A stretch of 64,000 bases of DNA from NCBI GenBank assembly GCA_019635775.1, contig JAHBYU010000007.1, positions 165,795 through 229,794 on the forward strand, in the 5' to 3' direction. The translations under genes were made by a program, and so were the position numbers. This stretch comes from Rhizobiaceae bacterium (GTDB lineage Bacteria; Pseudomonadota; Alphaproteobacteria; Rhizobiales; Rhizobiaceae). How positions within the stretch are numbered: the stretch's first letter is position 1; each line of letters begins with the position of its first letter. Positions 1 to 7,524 of the stretch are shown one piece after another. The notes below the pieces were generated by a model that worked only from the letters and a program-made list of their open reading frames with translations, searched no databases and was not told where the DNA came from.

Positions 1-73
1 TCGAAAATATGTCTGTTGCGGACCGTCGCTGTGTTCAGCACTATCATTCGCTCTTGAATAGCCATCGCACGGA

Positions 74-1219
74 GTGGTTATGGGCGCCCTCTATGACGAG
101 AAACAAATTGCTTCCATCGCGCATGAAATTGCCGAGACAATAGATCTCGCCAGTCTCGGCATGTTGTCGTGGGTTTTTGTGGCGGAGAGATTTGCACACT
201 TCTTTCCTGGGTCGTGCGCGTCGTTGGTGAATCAGGACTTTGTCCACAACTCCATTAACTTCCTTGAAAGCATCAACATCGAGGAAAGCTATTTATCATC
301 CTATGCGAAGCACTTTGCCTTCATCAACCCGTGGAGTGGAATCTTTGCAAGTATGCCCAGCGGAACAGTCTTTGTTACCGAAAATCATCTCCCGGCCAAC
401 AAAATTGCCGACACGGAATTCTACAATGATTGGCTACTTCCCCAAGGCGACCTCCTCGCAGGAGTTGGGCTGAAGATCGATGCCAGTCCTACGGATTTAA
501 TATACTTCCCTGTACATTATTCGAGTCGGCTTGCGGAAATTTACGACCGCCCTGCAGCTGAGGTTTCAAGGCATCTGGTCGGGGCGTTCAAGCGGGCTAT
601 AAATGCTGCCAATGATCGACAGCGGCGAAATGACGAAGTGACCTCTGGCGCAGCAGTGGTAGGTCGTTCATGGCCTGCAATCATTGTCGATTCATCGATG
701 AGGCTCTACAGCGCAAATTCCGAAGCGGAAGCTCTTCTCAGGCGGGGTAAGGTTATAGCCTGCAAGCATGGAAGGATTTCCTTCGGAAGTTCGGTCTTCA
801 GTCAACAGGTAGCGAGTGCCGTTAGCAATCTTGCTGCATCAGTTGCCTCGGAGACAACCGAATGTGTTTGGCGCGATCCCCGTGATCCGCTGATCATACA
901 GCTTTCTCGGCTGCCTAAGTCGCATCCGATGGTTCCAAATCTTTTGTCCGAGCGGACAAAGATACTCTGTATCATAAAAAGACTGGGGCGCGGTCCGAAG
1001 CAGCCGGACTTGACTGCATTGGGCGAGCTTTTCGGACTTTCCCGAAGTGAACTCCGGCTTTGCCTCTCACTGTACGCGGGAAACAGCCTGCAGGAGGCGG
1101 CGGCCGAACTCGGGGTTACATACGAAACAATAAGGGACCGCGCCAAGGTCGTATTCCAGAAGACGGGCGTTCGGGGGCAGCCAGCCTTGTGTGCGTTGTT
1201 GGCGCGCTATGCAGCGTGA
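74..1219 (+). CDS. LuxR-type helix-turn-helix transcriptional regulator
   Basis: A 381-residue protein with a GTG start; an in-frame ATG six bases later is an alternative. Residues about 310-375 form a GerE/LuxR-type helix-turn-helix (core AAAELGVTYETIRDRAK), so it should bind DNA and regulate transcription in the cytoplasm. The N-terminal 300 residues match no domain I can name; I see no autoinducer-binding or receiver motifs. Similar-sized LuxR-type regulators with unknown N-terminal domains are common in rhizobia. It is transcribed towards the recombinase/ParB operon and ends about 200 bases before its 3' end, so it is not part of that operon. The target is unknown. Confidence 0.75.
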   Translation: MVMGALYDEKQIASIAHEIAETIDLASLGMLSWVFVAERFAHFFPGSCASLVNQDFVHNSINFLESINIEESYLSSYAKHFAFINPWSGIFASMPSGTVFVTENHLPANKIADTEFYNDWLLPQGDLLAGVGLKIDASPTDLIYFPVHYSSRLAEIYDRPAAEVSRHLVGAFKRAINAANDRQRRNDEVTSGAAVVGRSWPAIIVDSSMRLYSANSEAEALLRRGKVIACKHGRISFGSSVFSQQVASAVSNLAASVASETTECVWRDPRDPLIIQLSRLPKSHPMVPNLLSERTKILCIIKRLGRGPKQPDLTALGELFGLSRSELRLCLSLYAGNSLQEAAAELGVTYETIRDRAKVVFQKTGVRGQPALCALLARYAA

Positions 1220-1360
1220 ATATAAACAGGAGGCCAATTGCCCTAGGGGCGTCGCCTAAACGAAAGCCAACCCGCACGGCGATAGGTTGTAGACTGAACG
1301 AATAGCTGCGAGCTATTTTCTTGCTCCAAGTAAGGCACTATCCGGAGCGTTCGACTGACA

Positions 1361-1396
1361 TCTGTCCGCGCCATTTGCCAACAACAACCTCAGAAA
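1361..1396 (+). repeat. Direct repeat copy A (possible attachment-site-like)
   Basis: This 36-base segment (TCTGTCCGCGCC...AACAACCTCAGAAA) aligns with 5328-5364 and 56696-56732 in the same orientation, with about five mismatches and one gap. Copies A and B bracket the recombinase/ParB/RepB operon and its divergent HTH gene. A recombination-site role is an inference. Confidence 0.5.
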
Positions 1397-1423
1397 AGTA
1401 GTTTGATTTGGACGCTCTACGAA

Positions 1424-2341
1424 CTATTCTGCCGCCTCTGCAGGCAGGGTGGTCGTCATCTCCGAGATCGCCTGAAACTCCGACAGGAACTCGGGCCTGT
1501 GCGCCGTGAGGTAGCGAACAATCCTGGGATTGCCGAGCAGGCGGGTCACATATCCTTTGGCGACCGTAAGCTCGAGATGATCCTGCCCATACGAATCCTG
1601 CACCACGGTGATCTGTTCCTGCAAGCGGGCAAGTTCGCGTTCCATGCGCGCCATCGCCTCGGGCGTCATGCCTTTCAGACGCTTGGGCTTGTCGGCGGTG
1701 ACAAGCTGATGCTGTGGTGTCCCTGCAAGGATGGCCGACGCATAGTTCACCGAGAAGTTGTTGGCATTGATCATGAAGTCCGCGGCTTCGATTTGCCGGA
1801 GCGGGACCATCCGGCGCAGTGTTTCGAACACAGCCATCGGACAGTGCTTGTCCTTCAGCAGGTCCTCGGCCTCGGGGCAGATTCCATCCAGCATCCTCAC
1901 CTTTCGCTGGATGGTGTTGATGTTGACGTTAAGCACGCGCGCGATCGCCGTGTCGGGAACTCCGCGTTCGATCGCGGCGACAATCATCTTGTGTTCCTGA
2001 ATGGCAGCCAGACGGCTTACGCGTTTATTGTAGGTGAATGAATCGTCTGACTTTGCGACCAGACACTCCACTTGGTGTACGTCCATATCCCTCAGGATCT
2101 CGATGCGCACGTGTCCGTCGACGAGCAGAAACTGTTGGGGGTTATCGGGGATGCGGGCAATGACAGGTGGCTCGACCAACCCTATCTCTTTCACTGTGCT
2201 GGCGATGGTCTCAAACTTCTGCCCCTCGCGCAGCGTCGGCGGTAATGTGCGTGTCGGCAGCAGCGAGGAGATGTCGACGGTCAGAAACTCTTCCTCAAAA
2301 GCTGCGGACAAGGATGCCCGCCTGTGTTGAGCGGCGCTCAT
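1424..2341 (-). CDS. RepB-like / ParB-family partition protein (third gene of recombinase operon)
   Basis: A 305-residue ParB-superfamily protein. Residues about 25-125 look like the ParB/sulfiredoxin nucleotide-binding fold, with DGHVRIEIL in the place of the usual GxRR box. A helix-turn-helix follows (DTAIARVLNVNINTIQRKVR), and the C-terminal part resembles the RepB plasmid-partition domain. The ATG overlaps the stop of the upstream ParB-like gene by four bases (ATGA), so the two are probably translationally coupled. True partition operons carry a ParA/RepA ATPase and RepC; neither is here. A role assisting the serine recombinase, for example by binding DNA at its sites, is more likely than segregation, but this is an inference. 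Confidence 0.75.
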   Translation of the reverse strand: MSAAQHRRASLSAAFEEEFLTVDISSLLPTRTLPPTLREGQKFETIASTVKEIGLVEPPVIARIPDNPQQFLLVDGHVRIEILRDMDVHQVECLVAKSDDSFTYNKRVSRLAAIQEHKMIVAAIERGVPDTAIARVLNVNINTIQRKVRMLDGICPEAEDLLKDKHCPMAVFETLRRMVPLRQIEAADFMINANNFSVNYASAILAGTPQHQLVTADKPKRLKGMTPEAMARMERELARLQEQITVVQDSYGQDHLELTVAKGYVTRLLGNPRIVRYLTAHRPEFLSEFQAISEMTTTLPAEAAE

Positions 2342-3234
2342 GATGCTTTCTCCTGAATTCGCGCTTCGATGAACGTTGGCATGTTGTGCAAGCCTTCCGC
2401 GCGCAGCAGCGCTACGAATCCGTCGTCTGAACGCAGCATGCGAAATGCCTCGATCAGGAAGAGGAGCCGGTTCTGGGTAACTTCGGCCTTCTTGACCAGC
2501 AGCTTTTGCTTGTCAGCCTCCTGCCTATACACACGGATCAGAGCGTCGGTCGTCAGACGTCGACGGCCTGCATCTTTGCGACCAGAAGGCAGCAACCTGA
2601 TATGCGCACCGCGACGCTGGCGCTGTTCGATGAGCCTGCGCACAGCAACGAGCTTCTTACCTTTCAGAGTCTTGTCGGCGTATGCCTGGGTGAGCGCGCG
2701 CTGAACGCCTTCGTCATCCGACTTGGCGATTTCGACCGCCAGGCTCACTGGCATGACGCCTGAATCGACAGCTTCCAGCAGTCGCTCCTCGCCGCGCTCC
2801 AGAAGATTGGCCATGACGTTGACCCATTCGGGCGTCACGCCAATCTTTTCGGCGATCTGACGATCGGAATAGCCCCGCTGTCGCAGCACGCCGACATCGC
2901 GAAGGATCTCGATGGACCTGTAAGGTCTGCGGGCGCAATTCTCGACGAGACTTCTGAGCATGCAGTCCTGCTCGTCTGCGTCGATGACGATCGCCGGAAT
3001 CATGGACTGGCCGAGTTCCTGAAAAGCCTCTATCCGGCCCTGGCCACAGACAAGGTCATATCGCTCTGCGCCATCGTCGCCCTCACGGCGTGCCACAGTG
3101 ATGGGTCGCTTGAGTCCGATCTTCGCGATGTTGTCCACGATCTCCTGAAAGCGTCGTCTCGCTCTCACGCGGGGATTGAGGATGGTAATTTTGTCTATCG
3201 GAATCCATTTGACCGTACGTTCGGTGCTCATCAT
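2338..3234 (-). CDS. ParB N-terminal domain protein (second gene of recombinase operon)
   Basis: A 298-residue ParB-like protein. The N-terminal fold (about residues 8-105) contains CGQGRIEAF where ParB proteins have the nucleotide-contacting GxRR motif. Residues about 118-150 form a ParB-type helix-turn-helix (YSDRQIAEKIGVTPEWVN). The basic C-terminal region (about 195-260) is probably alpha-helical. It overlaps both neighbours by four bases, upstream with the recombinase stop and downstream with the RepB-like start, making a rigid three-gene operon. It is a different subfamily from its downstream neighbour, so this is not a simple duplication. CTP binding, as in canonical ParB, cannot be judged from the altered motif. 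Confidence 0.75.
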   Translation of the reverse strand: MMSTERTVKWIPIDKITILNPRVRARRRFQEIVDNIAKIGLKRPITVARREGDDGAERYDLVCGQGRIEAFQELGQSMIPAIVIDADEQDCMLRSLVENCARRPYRSIEILRDVGVLRQRGYSDRQIAEKIGVTPEWVNVMANLLERGEERLLEAVDSGVMPVSLAVEIAKSDDEGVQRALTQAYADKTLKGKKLVAVRRLIEQRQRRGAHIRLLPSGRKDAGRRRLTTDALIRVYRQEADKQKLLVKKAEVTQNRLLFLIEAFRMLRSDDGFVALLRAEGLHNMPTFIEARIQEKAS

Positions 3235-4805
3235 GCAACCTCCGAGAAGGGCGCCCGCGCCGCCAGTGCGTAAAAGGGATCGAGCGTGTCAAAGCGGTAG
3301 GCGTCGAGCGACAGGCCATTCTGCTCAGCAAGTTTCAGGCTGGGATCAGCAATGTCGATTCGAGGAAGCAGATAGTAGTCGAGAGGTGCCTCGTTTCCGC
3401 GGTCCATCCGGATCGCTATCGTGATGTCCGGGACAAGGCCGGCGTCGAGCCGGATTCTCCACCGCAGCCGGCCACTCAGCGGTTCAATACAGCGGGCGAT
3501 GACGACGCACGCATCGAACTCGTCATTGATCCTGAGAAGGTCGGTTGTGTCGTCATGTTTCACGAAGCCGCCAGATCGCTGGACGCCATCTACGATCTGC
3601 GCGATCACGTCTGGATGCAGTCGTCGCAATGCCCGGTTGATCTCGATGTATCGATAGTCCCGATCAGGTGAATAGCCGACGAGGTTGTAAGCCCGCACAA
3701 GGCTTCCGAACCTGCGTCGGTAGACGCTGCTCGAAGGCATTTCCTCATGTTCGTCAATGATCAGCCCTGACAGCGCGCCCGCATCGACCAGCATCTGCCT
3801 CAGGAGGTCGAGCAGCTCGTCATCCGAATACGATCTGCTGCGATCTTCGATGATCTGTCGCGCGCGCTGGAAAAGTGCAGCATCGACAAGCGGCTGAAAG
3901 GCGCTGTCCTTGCGTACCCACATGTCCGCGTCGTTGTGCACGCGCTTCTGCTTCAGCTTGAAGGAGATATGATTATAGACGTTATTCCCGATGTACTTTT
4001 CGTTGGTCAGGACCTGGTGGACTGTGCCGCGCGTCCAGGCACGTTCGAGATCGGTTTGGATCCCTTCGTCGTTAAGCCTGGCGGCGATTTCAGCCTCGCC
4101 GATCGCACCGGCCACGAATTCTTCATAGATACGTCGAACGACACGAACTTCTTCCGGCGGACCCGGAACCAGGATGACGCGGTCGGTCTGAAGGCTCTTC
4201 CGTTGGCCATGTCCAAGCTCGCCTTTCGGCGTGCCATTCTCGTCGATGAGAAGACGGCGCAAGCCATATCCGGCCACTCCACCCTGACGGTACCCAAGAC
4301 CAACAAGCCGGCAATGGCCCGCGAAAACCTTCACGGAGAGGTCACGGCTGTATTCGCCAGCCATCACCCGTTTGACGGTCTTGAGGAGGTTTGACCCAAT
4401 CGAGCCGTCATTTTCGAATTGCTCAGCGCAGTAATGTACGCGAATCCCTGCACGCGAGCAGATGTGCTCGTGGTATGCGCCTTCATCAGCGTCCTGAAAT
4501 CGACCCCAGCGACTGACGTCGTAGACGAGGATCGCATCGAAATCGGGGGATCCAGCGATGACATCAGAAATGAGACGCTGCAGAGCTTCGCGTCCGTCCA
4601 GACGCAGGCCACTTCTGCCCGCGTCTTCGTACACGCGAATAATGTCGATTCCGCGAGCTTCGGCATAATGACGAAGGGCGTCGAGTTGGTTCTCGGTCGA
4701 GTATTTTTGGTGATCGGTGGACATGCGCACGTAGGCGACGCCGCGCGTCCTTAAAGCCGGATCACGCTCGCCCCGAGATGGTGACGTGGTAGTCCTGCGT
4801 ACCAA
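3231..4805 (-). CDS. Large serine recombinase (resolvase/invertase N-terminal domain)
   Basis: A 524-residue site-specific recombinase. The resolvase catalytic domain covers about residues 20-170; the nucleophile is Ser29 in YVRMSTDHQ, and the DVSRWGR motif follows. A 'recombinase' domain follows (about 185-310, ending near NEKYIGNNVYNH). The cysteine-rich zinc ribbon usual in large serine recombinases is missing. In its place residues about 335-395 (SYSDDELL...SSSVYRRRFGSL) resemble the short helical repeat associated with homing endonucleases. It is the first gene of the operon with two ParB-like genes (ATGA overlap) and is divergent from an HTH gene 140 bases away. It probably integrates, excises or inverts a DNA segment; the partner sites may be the repeats at 1361 and 5328. 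Confidence 0.88.
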   Translation of the reverse strand: MVRRTTTSPSRGERDPALRTRGVAYVRMSTDHQKYSTENQLDALRHYAEARGIDIIRVYEDAGRSGLRLDGREALQRLISDVIAGSPDFDAILVYDVSRWGRFQDADEGAYHEHICSRAGIRVHYCAEQFENDGSIGSNLLKTVKRVMAGEYSRDLSVKVFAGHCRLVGLGYRQGGVAGYGLRRLLIDENGTPKGELGHGQRKSLQTDRVILVPGPPEEVRVVRRIYEEFVAGAIGEAEIAARLNDEGIQTDLERAWTRGTVHQVLTNEKYIGNNVYNHISFKLKQKRVHNDADMWVRKDSAFQPLVDAALFQRARQIIEDRSRSYSDDELLDLLRQMLVDAGALSGLIIDEHEEMPSSSVYRRRFGSLVRAYNLVGYSPDRDYRYIEINRALRRLHPDVIAQIVDGVQRSGGFVKHDDTTDLLRINDEFDACVVIARCIEPLSGRLRWRIRLDAGLVPDITIAIRMDRGNEAPLDYYLLPRIDIADPSLKLAEQNGLSLDAYRFDTLDPFYALAARAPFSEVA

Positions 4806-4944
4806 CGGACAAACAAACCCACCTGGTCCCCGACACGGCGGGGAGAAAATACGCTGACAATTCAGTGCGGCCGCACTTTAGGCCCAGAGCTGTGGAAAGT
4901 CGTTTCCGAAGAGGGGCAAGTTCTTTCCTCGCAGGGACTATGCG
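4806..4944. promoter_or_regulatory. Divergent promoter region between recombinase operon and HTH gene
   Basis: These 139 bases separate the start of the recombinase operon from the start of a small HTH gene on the other strand, so both promoters should lie here. I cannot mark exact -35/-10 boxes. The HTH protein is the obvious candidate regulator of both directions. Confidence 0.45.
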
Positions 4945-5289
4945 ATGGCCAAGGAAGCCGAAGCCCGGGCTGAGATTGCCCTTGATTTGACCCTCCAGAT
5001 TGCGGTCGCCCTCAATCGGCGACTCGGTCACACCAACGTTGCGATCAAGACGGTTGCCGCCTGGACCGGTGCGAACGAGCGAACCGTCAAGAACTGGTTC
5101 GCCGGCCGATACGCTCCGAGTGCGCATCACCTGATAGCGCTGGCAGGAAAATGCGATGATGTCATGGAGATATTTCTGATGCTGGCCTGTCGTCCAGAAC
5201 TACTGCTTGCAGCCCAATTGGGCAGCGCCCGGCGAGATCTGCTGGGGGCCCTTGAGAAGCTACATGACCTGTTGACCGAAAGGGAATAG
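4945..5289 (+). CDS. Small helix-turn-helix protein divergent from recombinase operon
   Basis: A 114-residue protein with a helix-turn-helix at about residues 32-62 (TVAAWTGANERTVKNWFAGR) and a helical C-terminal half. It probably controls the recombinase/ParB operon, from which it is divergently transcribed, much as CI- or Cro-like proteins flank mobile-element integrases; this role is inferred from position. The start chosen is the ATG at 4945; another ATG six bases upstream is out of frame. The gene ends about 40 bases before direct repeat copy B, so it would lie inside the element if the repeats mark its ends. Confidence 0.65.
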   Translation: MAKEAEARAEIALDLTLQIAVALNRRLGHTNVAIKTVAAWTGANERTVKNWFAGRYAPSAHHLIALAGKCDDVMEIFLMLACRPELLLAAQLGSARRDLLGALEKLHDLLTERE

Positions 5290-5327
5290 GGCAAGGGTGC
5301 TATTCCGCTGCACCGTCTGTTCAACCG

Positions 5328-5398
5328 TCTGTCCGCCCCGATCTGCCACTAACAACCGCAGAAAGGCGGGCTTGTCCGGTGACTCCTTCTCCGCCATC
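5328..5398 (+). repeat. Direct repeat copy B
   Basis: Seventy-one bases match 56696-56765 with three mismatches and one gap (about 94% identity), and the first 37 also match copy A at 1361. The region just downstream (5460-5570) holds more GGCGGACAG/CTGTCCG words. It lies right after the HTH gene, at the right edge of the recombinase module. Confidence 0.7.
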
Positions 5399-5696
5399 TT
5401 CCGTTACACAGTCTGTCGGTAAGCGATTGTAAACGCGCGGCAATACCGTGTGTCACGGCTGTTTGGCGGACAGGCTTGGCGGCTTTCGGGCGATGTTGGC
5501 GGACAGATGTTTGTCTAAAGCCCGGAACGCTGCGGGTTACGGGTTTCCGCTGCACCGTCTGTCCGGTAGTCTGTTGTCTCGGAAGTGATTGTCATTGCTA
5601 GAGTCGTTGGACTAGACTGCGGCGTCTCGTATCGTGCGATCTTGCCACGGACTACGCCAGTGCAAGTCGGCTGGCACTTAAATGACGACGACAATT

Positions 5697-5770
5697 TGCC
5701 TATCGAAGGGCACGACCAGGCCCTCGGAGATGAGGATGTCGCCGACGTCGCGATCGTCAACGTGGGGATC
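5697..5770 (-). pseudogene. Remnant of thermonuclease-like gene, C-terminal part (copy 1)
   Basis: On the minus strand this short stretch reads DRDVGDILISEGLVVPFDR. The same string recurs with small changes at 7293-7454 and 61555-61640 and resembles the C-terminal part of staphylococcal-nuclease-like (SNase/thermonuclease family) proteins. No start, catalytic core or intact frame is left. The rest of 5399-5859 shows no gene I can support. Confidence 0.5.
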
Positions 5771-5859
5771 CTGCAGACCGAGGCGAGTCAGGCGATTTCG
5801 CGGGTTGGGCCATCTGCACTACCTAGCTCGCTCTGGCACGCGCATGCCAGAGCGGTACG

Positions 5860-6273
5860 CTAAGGTCTCGGTAGTGGGTCAGCAAAGGGAGCTCCTGGCC
5901 CACAGACGTAGAACAGGACCATGCGGGCGGGGACGTCGCCTCGGTTACGGCCAGTCATTGCGATGCCAGCGGGCTCAACGAATACCTGCCCGGCCCCGAT
6001 TGTTACCGGGGCCCGATCGTCAAGCTCCAGCGTGAACGTGCCTTCGGTGACGTATACCGTGACCGGGAAGCGATGCGAGTGGTAGGGTGTTACGTCGCCG
6101 GGCAGCAGCGTGGCGAACAGCACCCTTACCTCCTGCTCTGGCAACGCGGGCATGCCCTCGACCAGGTGGCGATGGAGCGGCGTTAGATTTGCCATTCCTG
6201 TTTCTTGAGCGCTGCGCGTCACGCCGACACTCAAGCCTGCGATCATCGTCTCGACATTACTCTTCTCGTGCAT
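5860..6273 (-). CDS. Cupin-domain protein
   Basis: A 137-residue single-domain cupin. The two cupin motifs are visible: GDVTPYHSHRFPVTVYVTEG with metal-binding His residues at about 66-68 residues in, and a second motif around GAGQVFVEPAG. The start at 6273 has an excellent ribosome-binding site (AGGAGG seven bases upstream); the reading frame extends further upstream without one. Small cupins bind a metal and act as sensors, isomerases or dioxygenases; the substrate cannot be told here. It is divergent from a LysR-type regulator with a 95-base gap, the usual arrangement of a LysR gene and its target. Confidence 0.8.
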   Translation of the reverse strand: MHEKSNVETMIAGLSVGVTRSAQETGMANLTPLHRHLVEGMPALPEQEVRVLFATLLPGDVTPYHSHRFPVTVYVTEGTFTLELDDRAPVTIGAGQVFVEPAGIAMTGRNRGDVPARMVLFYVCGPGAPFADPLPRP

Positions 6274-6368
6274 GGCAGCCTCCTGTGGTTGGGGAACGCT
6301 AGCGGGGGCTTGCCTGCGGCGGGAGCAGCGTGTTTGCAAAGCGGTCGTGCAAAAGTGCATAATGGGAC

Positions 6369-7262
6369 GTGTTCGACTGGAACGACCTGCGCCATCTGAT
6401 CGCCGTCTCGCGCCGCGGCAGCACGCTCGCTGCGGCGAAGGCTCTTGGCGTCAACCAGTCCACTGTTCATCGCCGGCTGGCGGAGCTTGAAAGACGAACC
6501 GGCCTTTCATTGGTGCAACGGCACCCTTCTGGCTACCGCCTGTCCGAGATCGGCGAGGCCTTGATCGGCAATGTCCTTGCAGTCGAGGCTGCCGTTTCGA
6601 ACCTTGAACACAATGTTCGGGCGCTCAAAAACGACCTGCAGGGTGTGATCCGGCTCACCTGTCCCGAGCCCACCGTGTCGCGCATTGCGGCCAGCGGCCT
6701 CCTCGACGGCTTTCATGAACGCTATCCCGGCCTGACGGTGCAGTTCATCACCAGCGACCGTTATCTCGATATTGCCAAGGGGGAGGCGGACGTGGCGTTC
6801 CGATCGGGTGAACCTGCCGACGAAAACCTGTTCGGTCGAAAGATCTGCGATTCCGTCTGGGCAATTTACGCGAGCATGAACTACGTCCAGCAGCACGGAC
6901 GGCCGGCTAGCATCGCGGAGTTGGCTGACCACGCCCTGATAGGCTTTGACGGCATCATGCAAAATCATCGCGTTGCGAAATGGTTGCCAGGCGCTGTACC
7001 CAACGCGCGCATCGTCAACCGCAACAACAGCATGCTGGGCACGCTGTCGGCCGTGAAGGCGGGAATCGGCATCGCACCGTTGCCAACGACCCTTGGCGAC
7101 GCAGAGGAGACGTTGGTGCAGGTGCTGCCGCCGGTCGAGGAGCTCACCCGGGCCTGGTATGTGCTAACGACTTCTGACCTTCGCAAGACACCGCGTATCG
7201 CCGCCTTCGTCGACCACGTGCTTGATAATATCCCAGCACTCAGGACAGCGCTGATCGGATAA
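6369..7262 (+). CDS. LysR-family transcriptional regulator
   Basis: A 297-residue LysR-type regulator with a GTG start. The winged helix-turn-helix is at about residues 5-62 (RGSTLAAAKALGVNQSTVHRRL) and the effector-binding domain at about 90-290. LysR proteins usually activate a divergently transcribed target and repress themselves; here the divergent gene encodes the cupin protein. The length is typical for the family and the frame is intact. The ligand is unknown. Confidence 0.88.
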   Translation: MFDWNDLRHLIAVSRRGSTLAAAKALGVNQSTVHRRLAELERRTGLSLVQRHPSGYRLSEIGEALIGNVLAVEAAVSNLEHNVRALKNDLQGVIRLTCPEPTVSRIAASGLLDGFHERYPGLTVQFITSDRYLDIAKGEADVAFRSGEPADENLFGRKICDSVWAIYASMNYVQQHGRPASIAELADHALIGFDGIMQNHRVAKWLPGAVPNARIVNRNNSMLGTLSAVKAGIGIAPLPTTLGDAEETLVQVLPPVEELTRAWYVLTTSDLRKTPRIAAFVDHVLDNIPALRTALIG

Positions 7263-7292
7263 GGCGCTCTCTTGATAGCGCTTCCACGGGTG

Positions 7293-7454
7293 CTAACTGC
7301 ACCACGGCCTCGGCGTCGGCGGACAACTGGTGGCACCACAGATGAAGGGTTCCGCCAGGCCTTCGGAGATCAGGATGTCGCCGACGTTGCGGCCGTCGAC
7401 ACGGAGAATACCGCAACTGCGGCCGTAGTTGCAGGCATTGGTGCCTTCGGTGCC
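7293..7454 (-). pseudogene. Thermonuclease-like C-terminal fragment (copy 2)
   Basis: The minus strand encodes about 53 residues from GTEGTNACNYGRSCG through VDGRNVGDILISEGLAEPF to a cysteine-rich end (CGATSCPPTPRPWC). This is the typical tail of a secreted thermonuclease-like protein; the N-terminal core with the catalytic residues is absent. It lies 70 bases beyond the 3' end of the subtilisin-like autotransporter gene. It is the best preserved of three copies in the window. Confidence 0.55.
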
Positions 7455-7524
7455 TGGCTTGCAGGCACGCGGACGCATAGCGGATCGCCGCAAGGGGCTG
7501 GTCAAATGTCCATCTGCCGGACCT

